Below, in pieces: positions 1 through 9,530 of a DNA stretch of 64,000 nt. Under the pieces are notes generated by a model that saw only the letters and a list, made by a program, of their open reading frames with translations, was not told where the DNA came from and did not search any database. The stretch is from NCBI GenBank assembly GCA_963761975.1, contig CAVXIR010000004.1:1860001-1924000 (forward strand), given 5' to 3'. Numbering within the stretch: position 1 is the first letter of the stretch; each line of letters starts with the position of its first letter. The DNA comes from JAMQPK01 sp963761975. GTDB taxonomy: Bacteria; Acidobacteriota; Vicinamibacteria; Vicinamibacterales; JAMQPK01. Position numbers and translations under genes: made by a program.

Positions 1-28
1 CTGCTGACATACGAAAAGCGCTGTAGCC

Positions 29-60
29 CTGTCGAACTCCCCAGGCCGTCAGTTCGACAG
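29..60 (-). terminator. Hairpin at the end of the serine hydrolase gene
   Basis: A perfect 10-bp inverted repeat, CTGTCGAACT at 29-38 and AGTTCGACAG at 51-60, straddles the stop codon of the minus-strand gene. There is no T-run after it on either strand, so it is only terminator-like and could equally be a mRNA-stabilising hairpin. Confidence 0.35.
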
Positions 61-1047
61 CGGCGCGATGATGAGGTGCTCGATGATGTCGTCGACGCTG
101 CGGCGATGCTCGCGCCGATCGTCGCTCACGGTGGCGGCCGACGTGGACACGACTACCAGGTCGAGGCTCGGCACGAGCACGATGAACTGGCCGCCAAAGC
201 CCCACGCGTAGTAGGTCTGACGGCCCGCCATCTCGCGCATCCACCAGCCATAGCCGTATTCCCGGCCGCTGACGCGCGATCGTCCGCGCGCCTTGAAGGT
301 GTCGTCAATGAACTGCTTCGAGATGATCTGCCGGCCGCCGATCTGTCCATCGTTTAGATACAGCTCGCCGAACGCGAGCATCTGGCGGGGCGTCATCACC
401 ATCTCGTTGCCGCCAAAGTAGATGCCCTGCGGATCGCGCGGCCACTGCGCGAGCGTGAAGCCGAGCGGCTTCGCCAATACTTCCTGCGCGAACTGCCATG
501 TGCTCTTCCCCGTCGCCTTCGTAAGAATGGCCGAGAGGATGTGGGTATTTCCGGTGCTGTAGATCATCTCGGTACCGGGCCGTTCGACCAGCGGCTTCGC
601 CAGCGCATGACGCACCCAGTTCGAGCTCTGCACCCAAGCCCCGTAATTGCGGTTGCTCGTCGACTCGAGCCCCGATCGCATCGTCAGGAGATCTTCGATG
701 GTGATCGAGCGCTTCTCGTTCGGAAGATCGGGAAAGTACGCGCTGATTGGCTGGTTCAGCGAGACGAGCTTCCGCTCGACTGCGATTCCGACCAGAGCGG
801 AAATGATGCTTTTCGAAGCGGACTTCACATTGGCCGGCGACGTGGCCCGCCGGCCGTTGAAGTAGCGTTCGAATACGACCGTACCGCGTTGCGAAACGAT
901 GAGACTGTGCAGCCTGGGGAGCTCGCTTGCGGCCTTTTGCGCAGGATCAAAGGGCGTCTGAGCAATGACAGGCGGCGCGAAAACGATCCACGCCGCCATC
1001 CACACGAGAACGGGACACAGAGTCTTCAGAGCAACGGCTGAGGGCAC
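49..1047 (-). CDS. Secreted serine hydrolase, beta-lactamase / penicillin-binding-protein-like family
   Basis: The 332-residue product begins with a signal peptide (hydrophobic stretch about residues 8-29, ending VIAQ), so it probably works in the periplasm or outside the cell. The serine beta-lactamase fold is indicated by SASK near residue 77 (SxxK nucleophile motif), YSTGN near residue 164 in the place of the class C YxN motif, and GFGGQ near residue 288 in the position of the KTG/HxG motif. Family members (beta-lactamase Pfam family) include carboxypeptidases, esterases and D-aminopeptidases; the substrate cannot be read from sequence. The gene stands alone, convergent with nothing visible to the left. 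The start chosen gives a complete signal peptide. Confidence 0.85.
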   Translation of the reverse strand: MPSAVALKTLCPVLVWMAAWIVFAPPVIAQTPFDPAQKAASELPRLHSLIVSQRGTVVFERYFNGRRATSPANVKSASKSIISALVGIAVERKLVSLNQPISAYFPDLPNEKRSITIEDLLTMRSGLESTSNRNYGAWVQSSNWVRHALAKPLVERPGTEMIYSTGNTHILSAILTKATGKSTWQFAQEVLAKPLGFTLAQWPRDPQGIYFGGNEMVMTPRQMLAFGELYLNDGQIGGRQIISKQFIDDTFKARGRSRVSGREYGYGWWMREMAGRQTYYAWGFGGQFIVLVPSLDLVVVSTSAATVSDDRREHRRSVDDIIEHLIIAPLSN

Positions 1048-1070
1048 ACAAAATTCTTGATCAGAAACCG

Positions 1071-1290
1071 GGGATTCGGGATCAGGGATTAGGGATTAGC
1101 AGTCGGCAGTCGGCCGTCGACAGTCGGCCGTCGCCAGGCGGCGGTCGCGAGCCGCAAGCAAGTCTCCAGGCTCCATGCTGGTGCGCCCAAAAAAAGGCGC
1201 GTTCGCTACTCGTCTTTCGTCGTGTCGTCGTGTCGTCGTGTCGTCGTGTCGTCGTGTCCGTTTTTCGTGCCCTTCGTGTCTTCGTGGTGG
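1071..1290. repeat. Intergenic short-word repeat arrays (GGATTAG, TCGGCAG and GTCGTGTC words)
   Basis: Three degenerate arrays follow each other: GGGATTAGGGATTA-type words at 1072-1098, CAGTCGGC/CCGTCGA words at about 1099-1150, and GTCGTGTC iterated five or so times at 1217-1260 and ending in CTTCGTGTCTTCGTGGT. They fill most of the 261-bp gap between the serine hydrolase and the ester cyclase. Short open frames through them are Ser/Arg-rich and artefactual. Confidence 0.8.
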
Positions 1291-1308
1291 TTGTGCCTTG
1301 GCGGTCAC

Positions 1309-1742
1309 TCACGCGGCTTGACCTGCACGCGGGATTGCGCCGAGCTGCTGCAGCAGGTCCAGGTTGTCGTCGGTCAGCCATGTCTCCCTGATCTTGCCGT
1401 CGGCCAGATGGTGCACGGTCGTTCCCGACAGCTTCACTTGCCGGCCCGTCGCGGGGATTCCCTGAAAGTCTCCGCGATGCGTGCCTTCCACCGTCCAACG
1501 CGCGGCGACTGTAGTGCCTTCTCCGATCATCTCGTCGACCCTATGGCGGAGATCGGGAAAGGCCGAGCTGAACATCGCGACGATCTGTTTGGTGGTATCC
1601 CTGTCCGCAGGGGCCGGAACGCCGGAGAGATGCAGACGGTAGTCCGCCGTAAGCAGATCATCGGCTATGGCAGGTTCCACTTGTCCCAGAGCTCCTGATA
1701 CCACTTCTGAACCACGATCTCTTTGTTCACGCTGATTGACAT
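1309..1742 (-). CDS. SnoaL-like ester cyclase, frameshifted
   Basis: The C-terminal 115 residues or so match the SnoaL-like polyketide cyclase / NTF2-like fold: a short secreted-free protein with the typical end GKIRETWLTDDNLDLLQQLG. The natural start is the ATG at 1742, preceded by a good GAGGAGA ribosome site, giving MSISVNKEIVVQKWYQELW and then DKWNLP before a TAG at 1667-1665. The next frame continues immediately with AIADDLLTADYRLHLSG, which is the expected family sequence. A single-base frameshift between about 1665 and 1680 therefore splits one gene of about 143 codons. If read only in the second frame it would have to start at a GTG (1704) with no family-like N-terminus. Function is inferred only at family level; such proteins are often hydrolases or cyclases of small molecules. 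Confidence 0.7.
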
Positions 1743-1777
1743 GGCAATTCTCCTCGAATTACCTCATGCGACCCTCC

Positions 1778-3559
1778 TCATCTTGCCGTCAGCGAAAAGT
1801 CGACGGTGTATGCGCGGCCATCGCTGATCGAAACGACAATTCGATACGTGGCGGGCGCCTGCCATCCTCGTGTTGACAAGTTGAAGATGTATTGCTCGGC
1901 GCCGGTATCATAGCGAAACCGAGTTGAGTTCTCGTTTGTGTTCCCCGCATCTTCTGTGAGGTCCGTCGTATCGACCGTCCCGACTGCCACCTCCAGCACC
2001 TTGTAGACGTTGATCGTCGCAGCCGCGATGCCGGTCAACTCACCACGAAACCGCAACTGAAATTTGACCGGAATCGTCCGTCCGCCTTTCGTCTGCTTGA
2101 TCGAGGCGGACCCGTCTGCGAGAAGCGGTTCGAGAAACCCGAGGAACTCAAAGCCGAGCTCGGCAATCACGAAAGGGGACAGACTCGTCGCCTGTCCGCA
2201 CACCGTGTTCGTCACTTGATTCACTGATGTCGTGATGTCGATCCATTGACCGTTCTCGAAATGCAACAATCTGGCGTTCGACTCGTTCTGCACCGTCCCT
2301 TCCGCCCAAGAAAAGCACAGAGCGACGGTTCCGGAAAAAGTTGCCGTCGTTTGAACGTCAAAGAAAATTGGCGGTTCTGGCAAATGAAAGCCTCCCGGAA
2401 CCCCCGGGCCGGAGGTCGATGCTGCGATGCTTGTCACACCGCCTTGCGAGACCGATTCGAACTCCAGCGTGACGCTTGGACTCGAACCGTCCGGTAACTC
2501 GACGACGCTAGCGATGACCACATCATCGCCGGTTACCGTTCCGCCGGTAGGAGTCAGGAGAAACCCTCGAACCTCCCCATTCAGCAGCCCCTGGCCGACG
2601 ATCTGCCCGGCGTCGTTGATGCGCTGTGCGATTCTGAGCAGCCAGCCAGAACTCCCTGGTAACACACTATTCAGATCTGTATAGGCGCCGTCCTTATACA
2701 ACACCGCATGAAGTTCATTTCCGCCGATCGTAAGTTGGCTAAGCCCCACCATTTCTCCATGACCATTGATAGTGTTCACAAGCTCCGTAGTACCCGTTGC
2801 GCCAGGCAGGCCGCCGAGATCTGTCATGACGCCGTTCTGCCACAGGAACGGATGCGCAATCTGATCGCCGGGAAGCAGCGACCATCCAAGGACGACCCCG
2901 TCGTTCGAAATCGCGTAACCCGAGCTATGACTGCCGCCCAGCGTTCCAAGATTGATCATCGCGCCATTCGTATACAGGAATGCGCGGGACTGACCATTAC
3001 CGAGCTCTGATTGACCGACAACTTCCCCCGCATCGTTGATCCCATTAGCGAAACTTCGACCACCCAGCGAACCGAGGTCGGTCGGCGTCGCGCCGTTCCA
3101 AAGAACGGCTCGCGACTGATCGTTGGAGTTTGCTGCATAACCAACGACTTGATCGATCGAGTTGATCGCCTGTGCCACGCTGAATGATCCGCCTAGCGTG
3201 TCGAGAACCGTCGCCGTCGTTCCGTTCCAGAGAAATCCACGCTGACCCACTCCGGCAACGTCAGCCCATCCGGCAACGTCGCCTGCGGTATTGATACCGT
3301 AGGCTTGTATCACGCCATTGGGCGAGAGTGGAACGTCAATTTCCTGAAAGACACCGTCCTGCCATCGGAACGCTCCAAACTGGCCTGATGGTTTCACCGC
3401 AACACCAACAAGTTGACCCGATCCGTTGATGGCCTCTGGAATGAAGCTGCCAAGGTCGACGAGCGTGTATGCACGTAGTTGGTCACCGGGCTCTGATGCT
3501 GCCGGCGTCACAGCGATCCCAAAGAGCAGTGTGATTGAACCGAAGATGCGACGTCTCAT
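1778..3559 (-). CDS. Secreted HAF-repeat protein with C-terminal PxKF-type domain
   Basis: The 593-residue protein starts with a signal peptide (about residues 1-22, ending TPAASEP). Residues about 30-340 consist of a string of HAF-type repeats, recognisable by recurring AFRWQDG, GFLWNG, AVLWNG, AFLYTNG and DLGSLGG/NLGTLGG segments followed by INxxGxVVG. These repeats are common in secreted proteins of soil bacteria and have no assigned activity. Residues about 475-590 look like the PxKF domain (TIPVKFQLRF, then AATINVYKV and a YRIVVSISDGRAYTVDFSL end). It lies 12 bp downstream of the FAD-linked oxidase stop on the same strand, so both may be co-transcribed. Confidence 0.75.
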   Translation of the reverse strand: MRRRIFGSITLLFGIAVTPAASEPGDQLRAYTLVDLGSFIPEAINGSGQLVGVAVKPSGQFGAFRWQDGVFQEIDVPLSPNGVIQAYGINTAGDVAGWADVAGVGQRGFLWNGTTATVLDTLGGSFSVAQAINSIDQVVGYAANSNDQSRAVLWNGATPTDLGSLGGRSFANGINDAGEVVGQSELGNGQSRAFLYTNGAMINLGTLGGSHSSGYAISNDGVVLGWSLLPGDQIAHPFLWQNGVMTDLGGLPGATGTTELVNTINGHGEMVGLSQLTIGGNELHAVLYKDGAYTDLNSVLPGSSGWLLRIAQRINDAGQIVGQGLLNGEVRGFLLTPTGGTVTGDDVVIASVVELPDGSSPSVTLEFESVSQGGVTSIAASTSGPGVPGGFHLPEPPIFFDVQTTATFSGTVALCFSWAEGTVQNESNARLLHFENGQWIDITTSVNQVTNTVCGQATSLSPFVIAELGFEFLGFLEPLLADGSASIKQTKGGRTIPVKFQLRFRGELTGIAAATINVYKVLEVAVGTVDTTDLTEDAGNTNENSTRFRYDTGAEQYIFNLSTRGWQAPATYRIVVSISDGRAYTVDFSLTAR

Positions 3560-3571
3560 CGTGAATGTCCT

Positions 3572-4969
3572 TCAGGCTGCCGGCAGGATGTTGTGGTTCA
3601 CCCTGAAAAGATTGTCTGGGTCGTACTTGTGCTTGATCGCTGCCAGTCGTTCGTAGTTCCTCCCGTACGCCGCCCGCACACGCGGCGCGCCGTCGTCGGT
3701 ATCGAGGTGGTTGCTGTACACCCCTCGTGTAAACCGTTCGGCATCGTTCCAGAAACTTCGTGCCCATCCGATGTGATTCGCGTCTTCATCCGGTGATTGC
3801 CACTGCGGGATGATGTCGAAGTCCCATTGCTCGTACCGGGCGCCGAAGGCCGTTTCATCAGGCGCAGCGCGCATCGCCTTCCCGTGCATGTGGAGGATGA
3901 GGATGAACGAGTAAGGCGAAGTCTTTACAGCGGCGTGTTTCAGCACGATCTCGATTAGGTCATCTGGTATCTCGGGGAAGTAACCCGATTTCCAATAACG
4001 CCGCATCCCTTGCGGCGTTGCCGCGTCGAACATCGTCTGAAGCTGCAGGTAGGACATCGGTCCGATCAGGTCGGCGATGGGCGTTCCGAATTTCCGCACG
4101 GGATCCAGGTGCTGCGCCGCCTCGCCCGCCAGTCCAAACCATGCTGCGATGATTGCCGCAACGTCGTGGCCATCGGGCGTCGTCAGCAGCCCGGCAAAGA
4201 CCGTCAGATCGTCGGGAGTACCTTTCGAATACTCGCGATAGAAACGGAGCACCTCGCGCGCCTGGTCCATCGGGTAAAGCACCATCCCGCCGGTGATCGT
4301 TGGGGCCATCGGATGAAGCCGATACTCAAACGACGTCACCACCCCAAAATTGCCGCCACCGCCGCGCACAGCCCAGAAAAGATCCTCGTGCTGCGATGAG
4401 CTCGCCGTCAGGAGTGTTCCATCGGCGGAGACAATGTCGACGGAAAGCAGGTTGTCGGAGGCGAGGCCGTGGCGTGCCATCTGCCAGCCTAGACCCCCGC
4501 CGAGCGTCAGCCCGGCAATTCCGGTCGTCGACACCATGCCCCCCGTTGTCGCCAGACCAAACGCGAGGGCTTCGCGATCGAGCTCACCCCACGTCACGCC
4601 GGCCTCCGCGCGGGCGGTTTGCGCAGCCGGATCGACCCGGATGCTTCGCATCAACGACAAGTCGATCGTCACTCCGCCGTCGCACAGTGCCAGGCCGGCA
4701 ACGTTATGGCCGCCGCCGCGCACCGACACGAGCAAGCCACGTTTGCGCGCGAAGTTCACGACGGCGATCACGTCTGCAGCGCCTCGGCACCTCGCAATGA
4801 GCGCCGGACGCTTGTCGACCATCCCGTTCCATACGCTGCGCGAGGCGTCGTAGTCCGCATTGCCCGGGAGGAGAAGCTCGCCACGAAACGAGGACTGCAA
4901 CGAGCTGAACGCCTGCGGGTCGATAGTTGTTTGGCTCGGGGACCCAATGATTGTGGTTGTTCCGCTCAT
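3572..4969 (-). CDS. FAD-linked oxidase of the berberine-bridge / 6-hydroxynicotine oxidase type
   Basis: The ATG at 4969 is chosen because AGGAGT lies directly upstream; longer in-frame starts to 5116 lack this support. The 465-residue protein has the FAD_binding_4 (PCMH) domain at about residues 40-190, including RGGGHNVAG, whose histidine is the usual 8-alpha covalent FAD attachment site, and GLTLGGGLGWQMARHGLASD. The C-terminus YDPDNLFRVNHNI is the BBE domain signature. These enzymes oxidise alcohols, amines or sugars with oxygen; no substrate can be assigned. There is no obvious secretion signal. The HAF-repeat gene follows after 12 bp, suggesting an operon. Confidence 0.85.
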   Translation of the reverse strand: MSGTTTIIGSPSQTTIDPQAFSSLQSSFRGELLLPGNADYDASRSVWNGMVDKRPALIARCRGAADVIAVVNFARKRGLLVSVRGGGHNVAGLALCDGGVTIDLSLMRSIRVDPAAQTARAEAGVTWGELDREALAFGLATTGGMVSTTGIAGLTLGGGLGWQMARHGLASDNLLSVDIVSADGTLLTASSSQHEDLFWAVRGGGGNFGVVTSFEYRLHPMAPTITGGMVLYPMDQAREVLRFYREYSKGTPDDLTVFAGLLTTPDGHDVAAIIAAWFGLAGEAAQHLDPVRKFGTPIADLIGPMSYLQLQTMFDAATPQGMRRYWKSGYFPEIPDDLIEIVLKHAAVKTSPYSFILILHMHGKAMRAAPDETAFGARYEQWDFDIIPQWQSPDEDANHIGWARSFWNDAERFTRGVYSNHLDTDDGAPRVRAAYGRNYERLAAIKHKYDPDNLFRVNHNILPAA

Positions 4970-5164
4970 AGGTACTCCTCTGTGACCACCGGAGTCTGAT
5001 TCGCCACCGTTATGACAGTGTTGGACTCGCGTCACGTTTTGGTCAGGTGAGTGTGTTTTCAGACCTGACGGCGACATCGGGTTGAGCGACCACGAAGGGA
5101 TGTGCCAACGAGCCACGTCGAACCGCGTTGCCGTCAGGTCAACCCGCTGTGACGCAATCGGCGG

Positions 5165-5884
5165 TCATGGAATAGTGACCGTCAGCTTGAACGGCATCAC
5201 ATAAAGACCTTCGTCGGCCGTAAGGCTCCCCGGCTTACCCTTGGGGTTGTGTGGCACAGACACCAATCGCGCGACTTCCGCGTGCCCGGCTTCAATCGAC
5301 CACGTGTTCTCGCCTTCCCGTGTGATCCACACGTACGTCGATCCCGGATAGTGGTCGGAGTTGAAGCGAATCACGTAATCAATGCCGTACGGATCGGTCC
5401 AGAAGGCTTTGATTCGGGACGGCCACGTCTGCCCGACTGGGATGGCCAGCAGCGCGCCGCTGGCGTCCTGCCCCGTTGCCGGATTGATCACGTTGGTATT
5501 CAGATGAAACGAATCGAGCGTGGCCTGATCGAATGTCTTGCGCGAGAAACTTCCGCTGGGACCGGCGACCTGTTCTTCGAAGTTCAGGTAGACAAATCGA
5601 CCGCGGCCGGCGCGTAGATCCAAAGAGAACTCGCCATCGCTGCGAACAAACGCCCCGCTACCGGAGATGAGGTCGCCTACCCCAACATACGCATTGCCGT
5701 CGCCGGTAATCGAGTCCTGCACGACGAATCCAGGCGGGCCGCACGGGGTGAGGCCAGCGCAGCGGAAACTTGCCGTTCCCGACTGATCGGCTGGCTTCGG
5801 CTTGCCACCTTTCTGCGCGAAGACGACAGATGTGGAAACGGAAAAGATCGTCAACGCCAGGCACAGTGCTCGGCTCAGGTGCAT
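5165..5884 (-). CDS. Secreted protein of unknown function
   Basis: The start at 5884 is supported by GAGGAGG just upstream; the longer frame to 5941 begins with polar, non-signal sequence. The product (239 residues) has a clear signal peptide ending SVVFAQ, then a low-complexity KGGKPKPADQ linker and a domain with two nearby cysteines (CAGLTPCGPPG). The remainder is beta-rich with no family I recognise (VTRSD-like motifs absent; ends LYVMPFKLTVTIP). It is divergent from the sigma factor gene at 6014, sharing a 130-bp control region. Confidence 0.65.
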   Translation of the reverse strand: MHLSRALCLALTIFSVSTSVVFAQKGGKPKPADQSGTASFRCAGLTPCGPPGFVVQDSITGDGNAYVGVGDLISGSGAFVRSDGEFSLDLRAGRGRFVYLNFEEQVAGPSGSFSRKTFDQATLDSFHLNTNVINPATGQDASGALLAIPVGQTWPSRIKAFWTDPYGIDYVIRFNSDHYPGSTYVWITREGENTWSIEAGHAEVARLVSVPHNPKGKPGSLTADEGLYVMPFKLTVTIP

Positions 5885-6013
5885 GGTTCCTCCTCGTGAA
5901 GTCACAGCGGAATCGAGATCGCTGCGCACAAGGGGAAACACGCGAGATGGCAGAATCGAACAACCGAGGGTTTCCCCGCCGGAAATCCGCTATCATCCAA
6001 GCCTTCCAGCGCC

Positions 6014-6610
6014 ATGACCGCCGATCCTCTCGACCAGACGGACCCAACCGAGCTGTCGGACGCGACCGCGGATCTCCTGGATCGCGCGCGGGCGGGCGAC
6101 GCGGAGGCCCTCAATCGACTCTTCGAGCGGCACGTTCCGCAGCTCAAACGCTGGGCATCGGGCCGCCTTCCCGGCTGGGCGCGGGACATCGCCGATACCA
6201 GCGACCTCATTCAGGAAACGATCGTCGAGACCCTCAAGCACTTGGATCGGTTCGAGCACCGCGGCGACGGCGCCCTCCAGGCGTACCTTCGCCAGGCGGT
6301 GATCAACCGCATCCGCAACGAGCTCAGGAAGATGGCGACCCGCGGCGCGTCAGCCACTCTCGACTCGGGCATGCCCGATGATGCGACCTCGCCGCTGGAA
6401 GCGGTAATCGCCCAGGAAACGCTGGACCAGTATGATGCGGCGCTGCAGCGACTGAAGCCCGAAGAGCGTGAGGCCATCGTGTCGCGCGTGGAATTTGGTC
6501 TGAGTTATGCGGAGATCGCGGAGGTCCTCAAGAAACCCTCGGCCAACGCCGCACGCATGACCGTCGTGCGCGCGATCGTGCGACTGGCCGAAGAGATGAA
6601 GCGCGGTTAG
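6014..6610 (+). CDS. RNA polymerase sigma factor, ECF-like subfamily
   Basis: The 198-residue protein has sigma region 2 at about residues 25-95 (DLIQETIVETLKHLDRF is the region 2.2-2.3 signature, AVINRIRNELRK follows) and sigma region 4 at about 130-195 (LKPEEREAIVSRVEFGLSYAEIAEVLKK, a helix-turn-helix). There is no anti-sigma factor next door; instead two receptor-type serine/threonine kinases follow on the same strand. Sigma factors of this kind beside protein kinases are known in planctomycetes and acidobacteria, where phosphorylation is thought to replace the anti-sigma factor. The 5' gap (5942-6013) contains a TATCAT box at about 5991 that could be the -10 element. Confidence 0.85.
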   Translation: MTADPLDQTDPTELSDATADLLDRARAGDAEALNRLFERHVPQLKRWASGRLPGWARDIADTSDLIQETIVETLKHLDRFEHRGDGALQAYLRQAVINRIRNELRKMATRGASATLDSGMPDDATSPLEAVIAQETLDQYDAALQRLKPEEREAIVSRVEFGLSYAEIAEVLKKPSANAARMTVVRAIVRLAEEMKRG

Positions 6611-6688
6611 CCCCGCTCCCAACCGGAAGCGGTTGTGCGATTTGTGCTGCTCGCGTGTTTTACGTCAGTAACCGATTCATTCCTTTGA

Positions 6689-9530
6689 ATGCTCGAGCCT
6701 CAACGTCTCAACGAGCTTGCCGAAGTGGTCGCAGATGGCGGCACTCCCGATTGGGAGTCCGCCGAACAGAGCACTTCAGACGCTGACGCCCGTCAGACGA
6801 TTGCACAACTCCGTGCCGTGGCGTCCGTCGGACGGATCTTCGCCAGTTTGAGCGCGGGGTCGCGCACCAAACAGCGGCGACTTGTCCTTTCGGCCGGCAC
6901 GTCCTGGGGAACGCTGCGCGTGATCGAACACGTCGGACGCGGGCGATTCGGCGACGTCTACCGCGCCTGGGATCCGGCGCTCGACCGCGAAGTCGCGCTG
7001 AAGATCCTCTGTCACGTTGAGGGAGATGACTCGGCCGACAGTCACGTGATCGAGGAAGGCCGACTGATGGCGCGCGTGCGACATCCGAACGTCGTGACGA
7101 TTTACGGCGCGCAGCGGATCGATGGCGTCACCGGCTTATGGATGGAGTTCGTCGAAGGGCGGACCCTGGCCGCCGAGCTGGCCGAACGCGGTCCGTTCGC
7201 TGAAGGCGAGCTGATACGAGTCGGTATCGAGTTGTGCCGCGCGCTTGCCGCCGTTCACGAGGCAGGTCTCCTCCATCGCGACGTAAAGGCGCAGAATGCG
7301 CTTCGCGCCGAACGCGGGCGGATCATGCTCGGCGACTTCGGTACCGGTCGAGAGCTCGATGTGTCAGAGGATACGCCGGCCGCACTCGCTGGAACCCCGG
7401 CATACGTGGCTCCAGAGCTCTACAACCGTCAGCCGGCGACACCGCGATCCGACCTCTATAGCCTCGGCACGCTGTTGTTCCACCTCGCGACACGCAAATA
7501 TCCAGTACCCGGGCCGCTCGCTTCGGGAGCTCCGTGACGCACACGCAGAATGCAGGCGCACGCCGCTTCGGCCGCTGCGTCCCGACTTGTCCGCGCGCCT
7601 GACCAGGGCGATCGAAGTCTCACTCGATCCGGAACCCGCGCGTCGGTTCGAGAGCGCGGAATCAATGGCTCATGCGCTCGAGGTGTGTCTCGAGGGCGCC
7701 GTGTCGCTGCGGCGCTGGGCGATCGTAGCGCTCGCAGGTACTTTGGCGGCGAGCGCCCTGCTCGTCGAAAACACGCAGAGAACCGACACGCGCGAGGCCG
7801 ACGTTGCGCCGAACGCTGCTCGCCACGAAACCGCGCCGACCGCAGTACAGACGATGAAGACGTCGGTGTTTGCGCCGCCGGGTGCGAAGTTCGTGTTCCA
7901 CGTGCCAGGCTCTCTCGCCGTGTCACCTGACGGAAAAATGCTCGCGTTCGCCGCACTCACCGAAGACGGTCGAATGCCGCTTTGGATTCATCCTCTAGAG
8001 GGAGGTTCTGCCCGCCAACTGGCTCACACCGAGAGTGCGATCCGGCCCTTCTGGTCGCCCGACGGTAAATGGCTCGGATTTTTCACGCGCGAAGGCCTGA
8101 AGAAGATCCACATCGATGGAGGCCATCCGCAGACCGTGTGCGACCGGTTCTCTCCGCCTCAGGATGTCGAGGATGGCGCATGGAGCAAGAACGGCATCAT
8201 CTTTTTCAGTCAGGGTTACGGGCCGATTTACCAGGTCCCGGCCTCCGGCGGACGCTGCGCGCAGGCGACGGCACTCGACGAGACCAAAGGACGCGGACGG
8301 CATCTTTGGCCATCGCTCCTGCCCGACGGAAGGCGTTTCCTCTATTTCTTGGGTATCCCTGACTCGGTTCGGCGAGGTATCTATGCGGCATCGCTCGATG
8401 TGCCGGGCTCGACATTTGTGGTACCGGCGTCTCAAGGCGCGTATTACGACCCTTCCGGCTACCTCTTGTTCGTTGACGGCAATCGGCTGCTTGCAGCACC
8501 GTTCGATGCGCGAGCGACGCGGATCACTGGCAAAGCCACCGTGATCGTTCAACGCCTTGCGATCGGAGTCCGAACCCATGAGAATTACGCTCACGTTTCG
8601 CTCTCGAACACAGGTGTTCTCGCGTACGTCGAGGCCGGCGCACCTGTGATGCAGCTCAAATGGTTCGACCGAACCGGTCGCGAGCACAGCGTGATTCCGG
8701 TTCAGGAGCCTCTCGGGTTTCCCGCGGTATCGCACGACGGCCGGCGCGTGGCGGTCGAAGTGCGTGATTCAAACACTGGCAATAGCGACATATGGGTCTA
8801 CGACATCGAGCGCGGTGTCGGACACCGGGTCACGACCCATCACGGTCGCGAGCACCTTCCTCACTGGTCTCCCGACGATCAGAACATTGCGTTCTCGTCC
8901 AACCGCCGAGGCGCCGGAAACGATATCTACCGCATTGGAGTGAAGGGCTCTGGCGAGGAGTTTCTGTACGGCTCTGAAGTCGGCGATGACGTGACCTCCT
9001 GGAATGGAGACGGCCGCGACATGGTGTTCAACAGGGGAGGCAGGAAACCAAACAACCAGGATCTTTGGCTGTATTCGGTGGCAAATCGCGTGGCGATCCC
9101 CTTGTTCCAGTCGTCGCATAGTGTGTTTTCCGGGCGCATGTCGCCGGATGGACGATGGGTCGCGTACACCGCGCGCCGATCTGACGGCAATGAGGTATGG
9201 ATTCGCGGCGTGCCGCCGGTTACCGGTGAGGTTCGCCTTGGCAAGGGCTCCTATCCAGCGTGGCGCGGCGATGGCAAGGAGTTGTTCTATGTCAAGTTCG
9301 CGACAGGGCCCGCCCAGATGATGGCGGTGCCCATTCATCCAGGTCCAAAACTGGACGCAGGCGCCCCGATGCCGCTCTTCCGATTGCCGTCCTCGTCGAT
9401 CGGCTACGTCAGCTACGACGTGAGTCCCGATGGGCAGCGCTTTCTGATCAACACACTGGCAAATCCTGCGGCCTTGCAGAACACGGCGATCACGATCGTG
9501 CAGGATTGGCGGAAACTGCTGAACAAATGA
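6689..9530 (+). CDS. Membrane serine/threonine kinase with WD40/TolB-like propeller, frameshifted
   Basis: The kinase half (6689-7515) reads on from ATG with the glycine loop GRGRFGDVYRAWD (about residue 82), catalytic HRDVKAQN, DFG and the APELY substrate segment. A stop appears at 7535 only because of one extra base in CCCGGGCC near 7512; removing it restores RSLRELRDAHAECRRTPL, exactly as in the downstream paralogue. The frame then runs to 9530: kinase end, one transmembrane helix (RWAIVALAGTLAASALL, near 7710-7760), and an extracytoplasmic six-bladed beta-propeller with repeated LAVSPDGK, WSPDGKW, VSHDGRR and WSPDDQN blades. Total length would be about 946 residues. It ends by overlapping the start of the next kinase (ATGA), so the two are translationally coupled. 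Targets are unknown. Confidence 0.85.

Noticed and set aside
1082..1498. Thr/Arg-rich frame through the word array
   Set aside because: Translation of repeats (TRRHDDTTTRR-type); no coding evidence.
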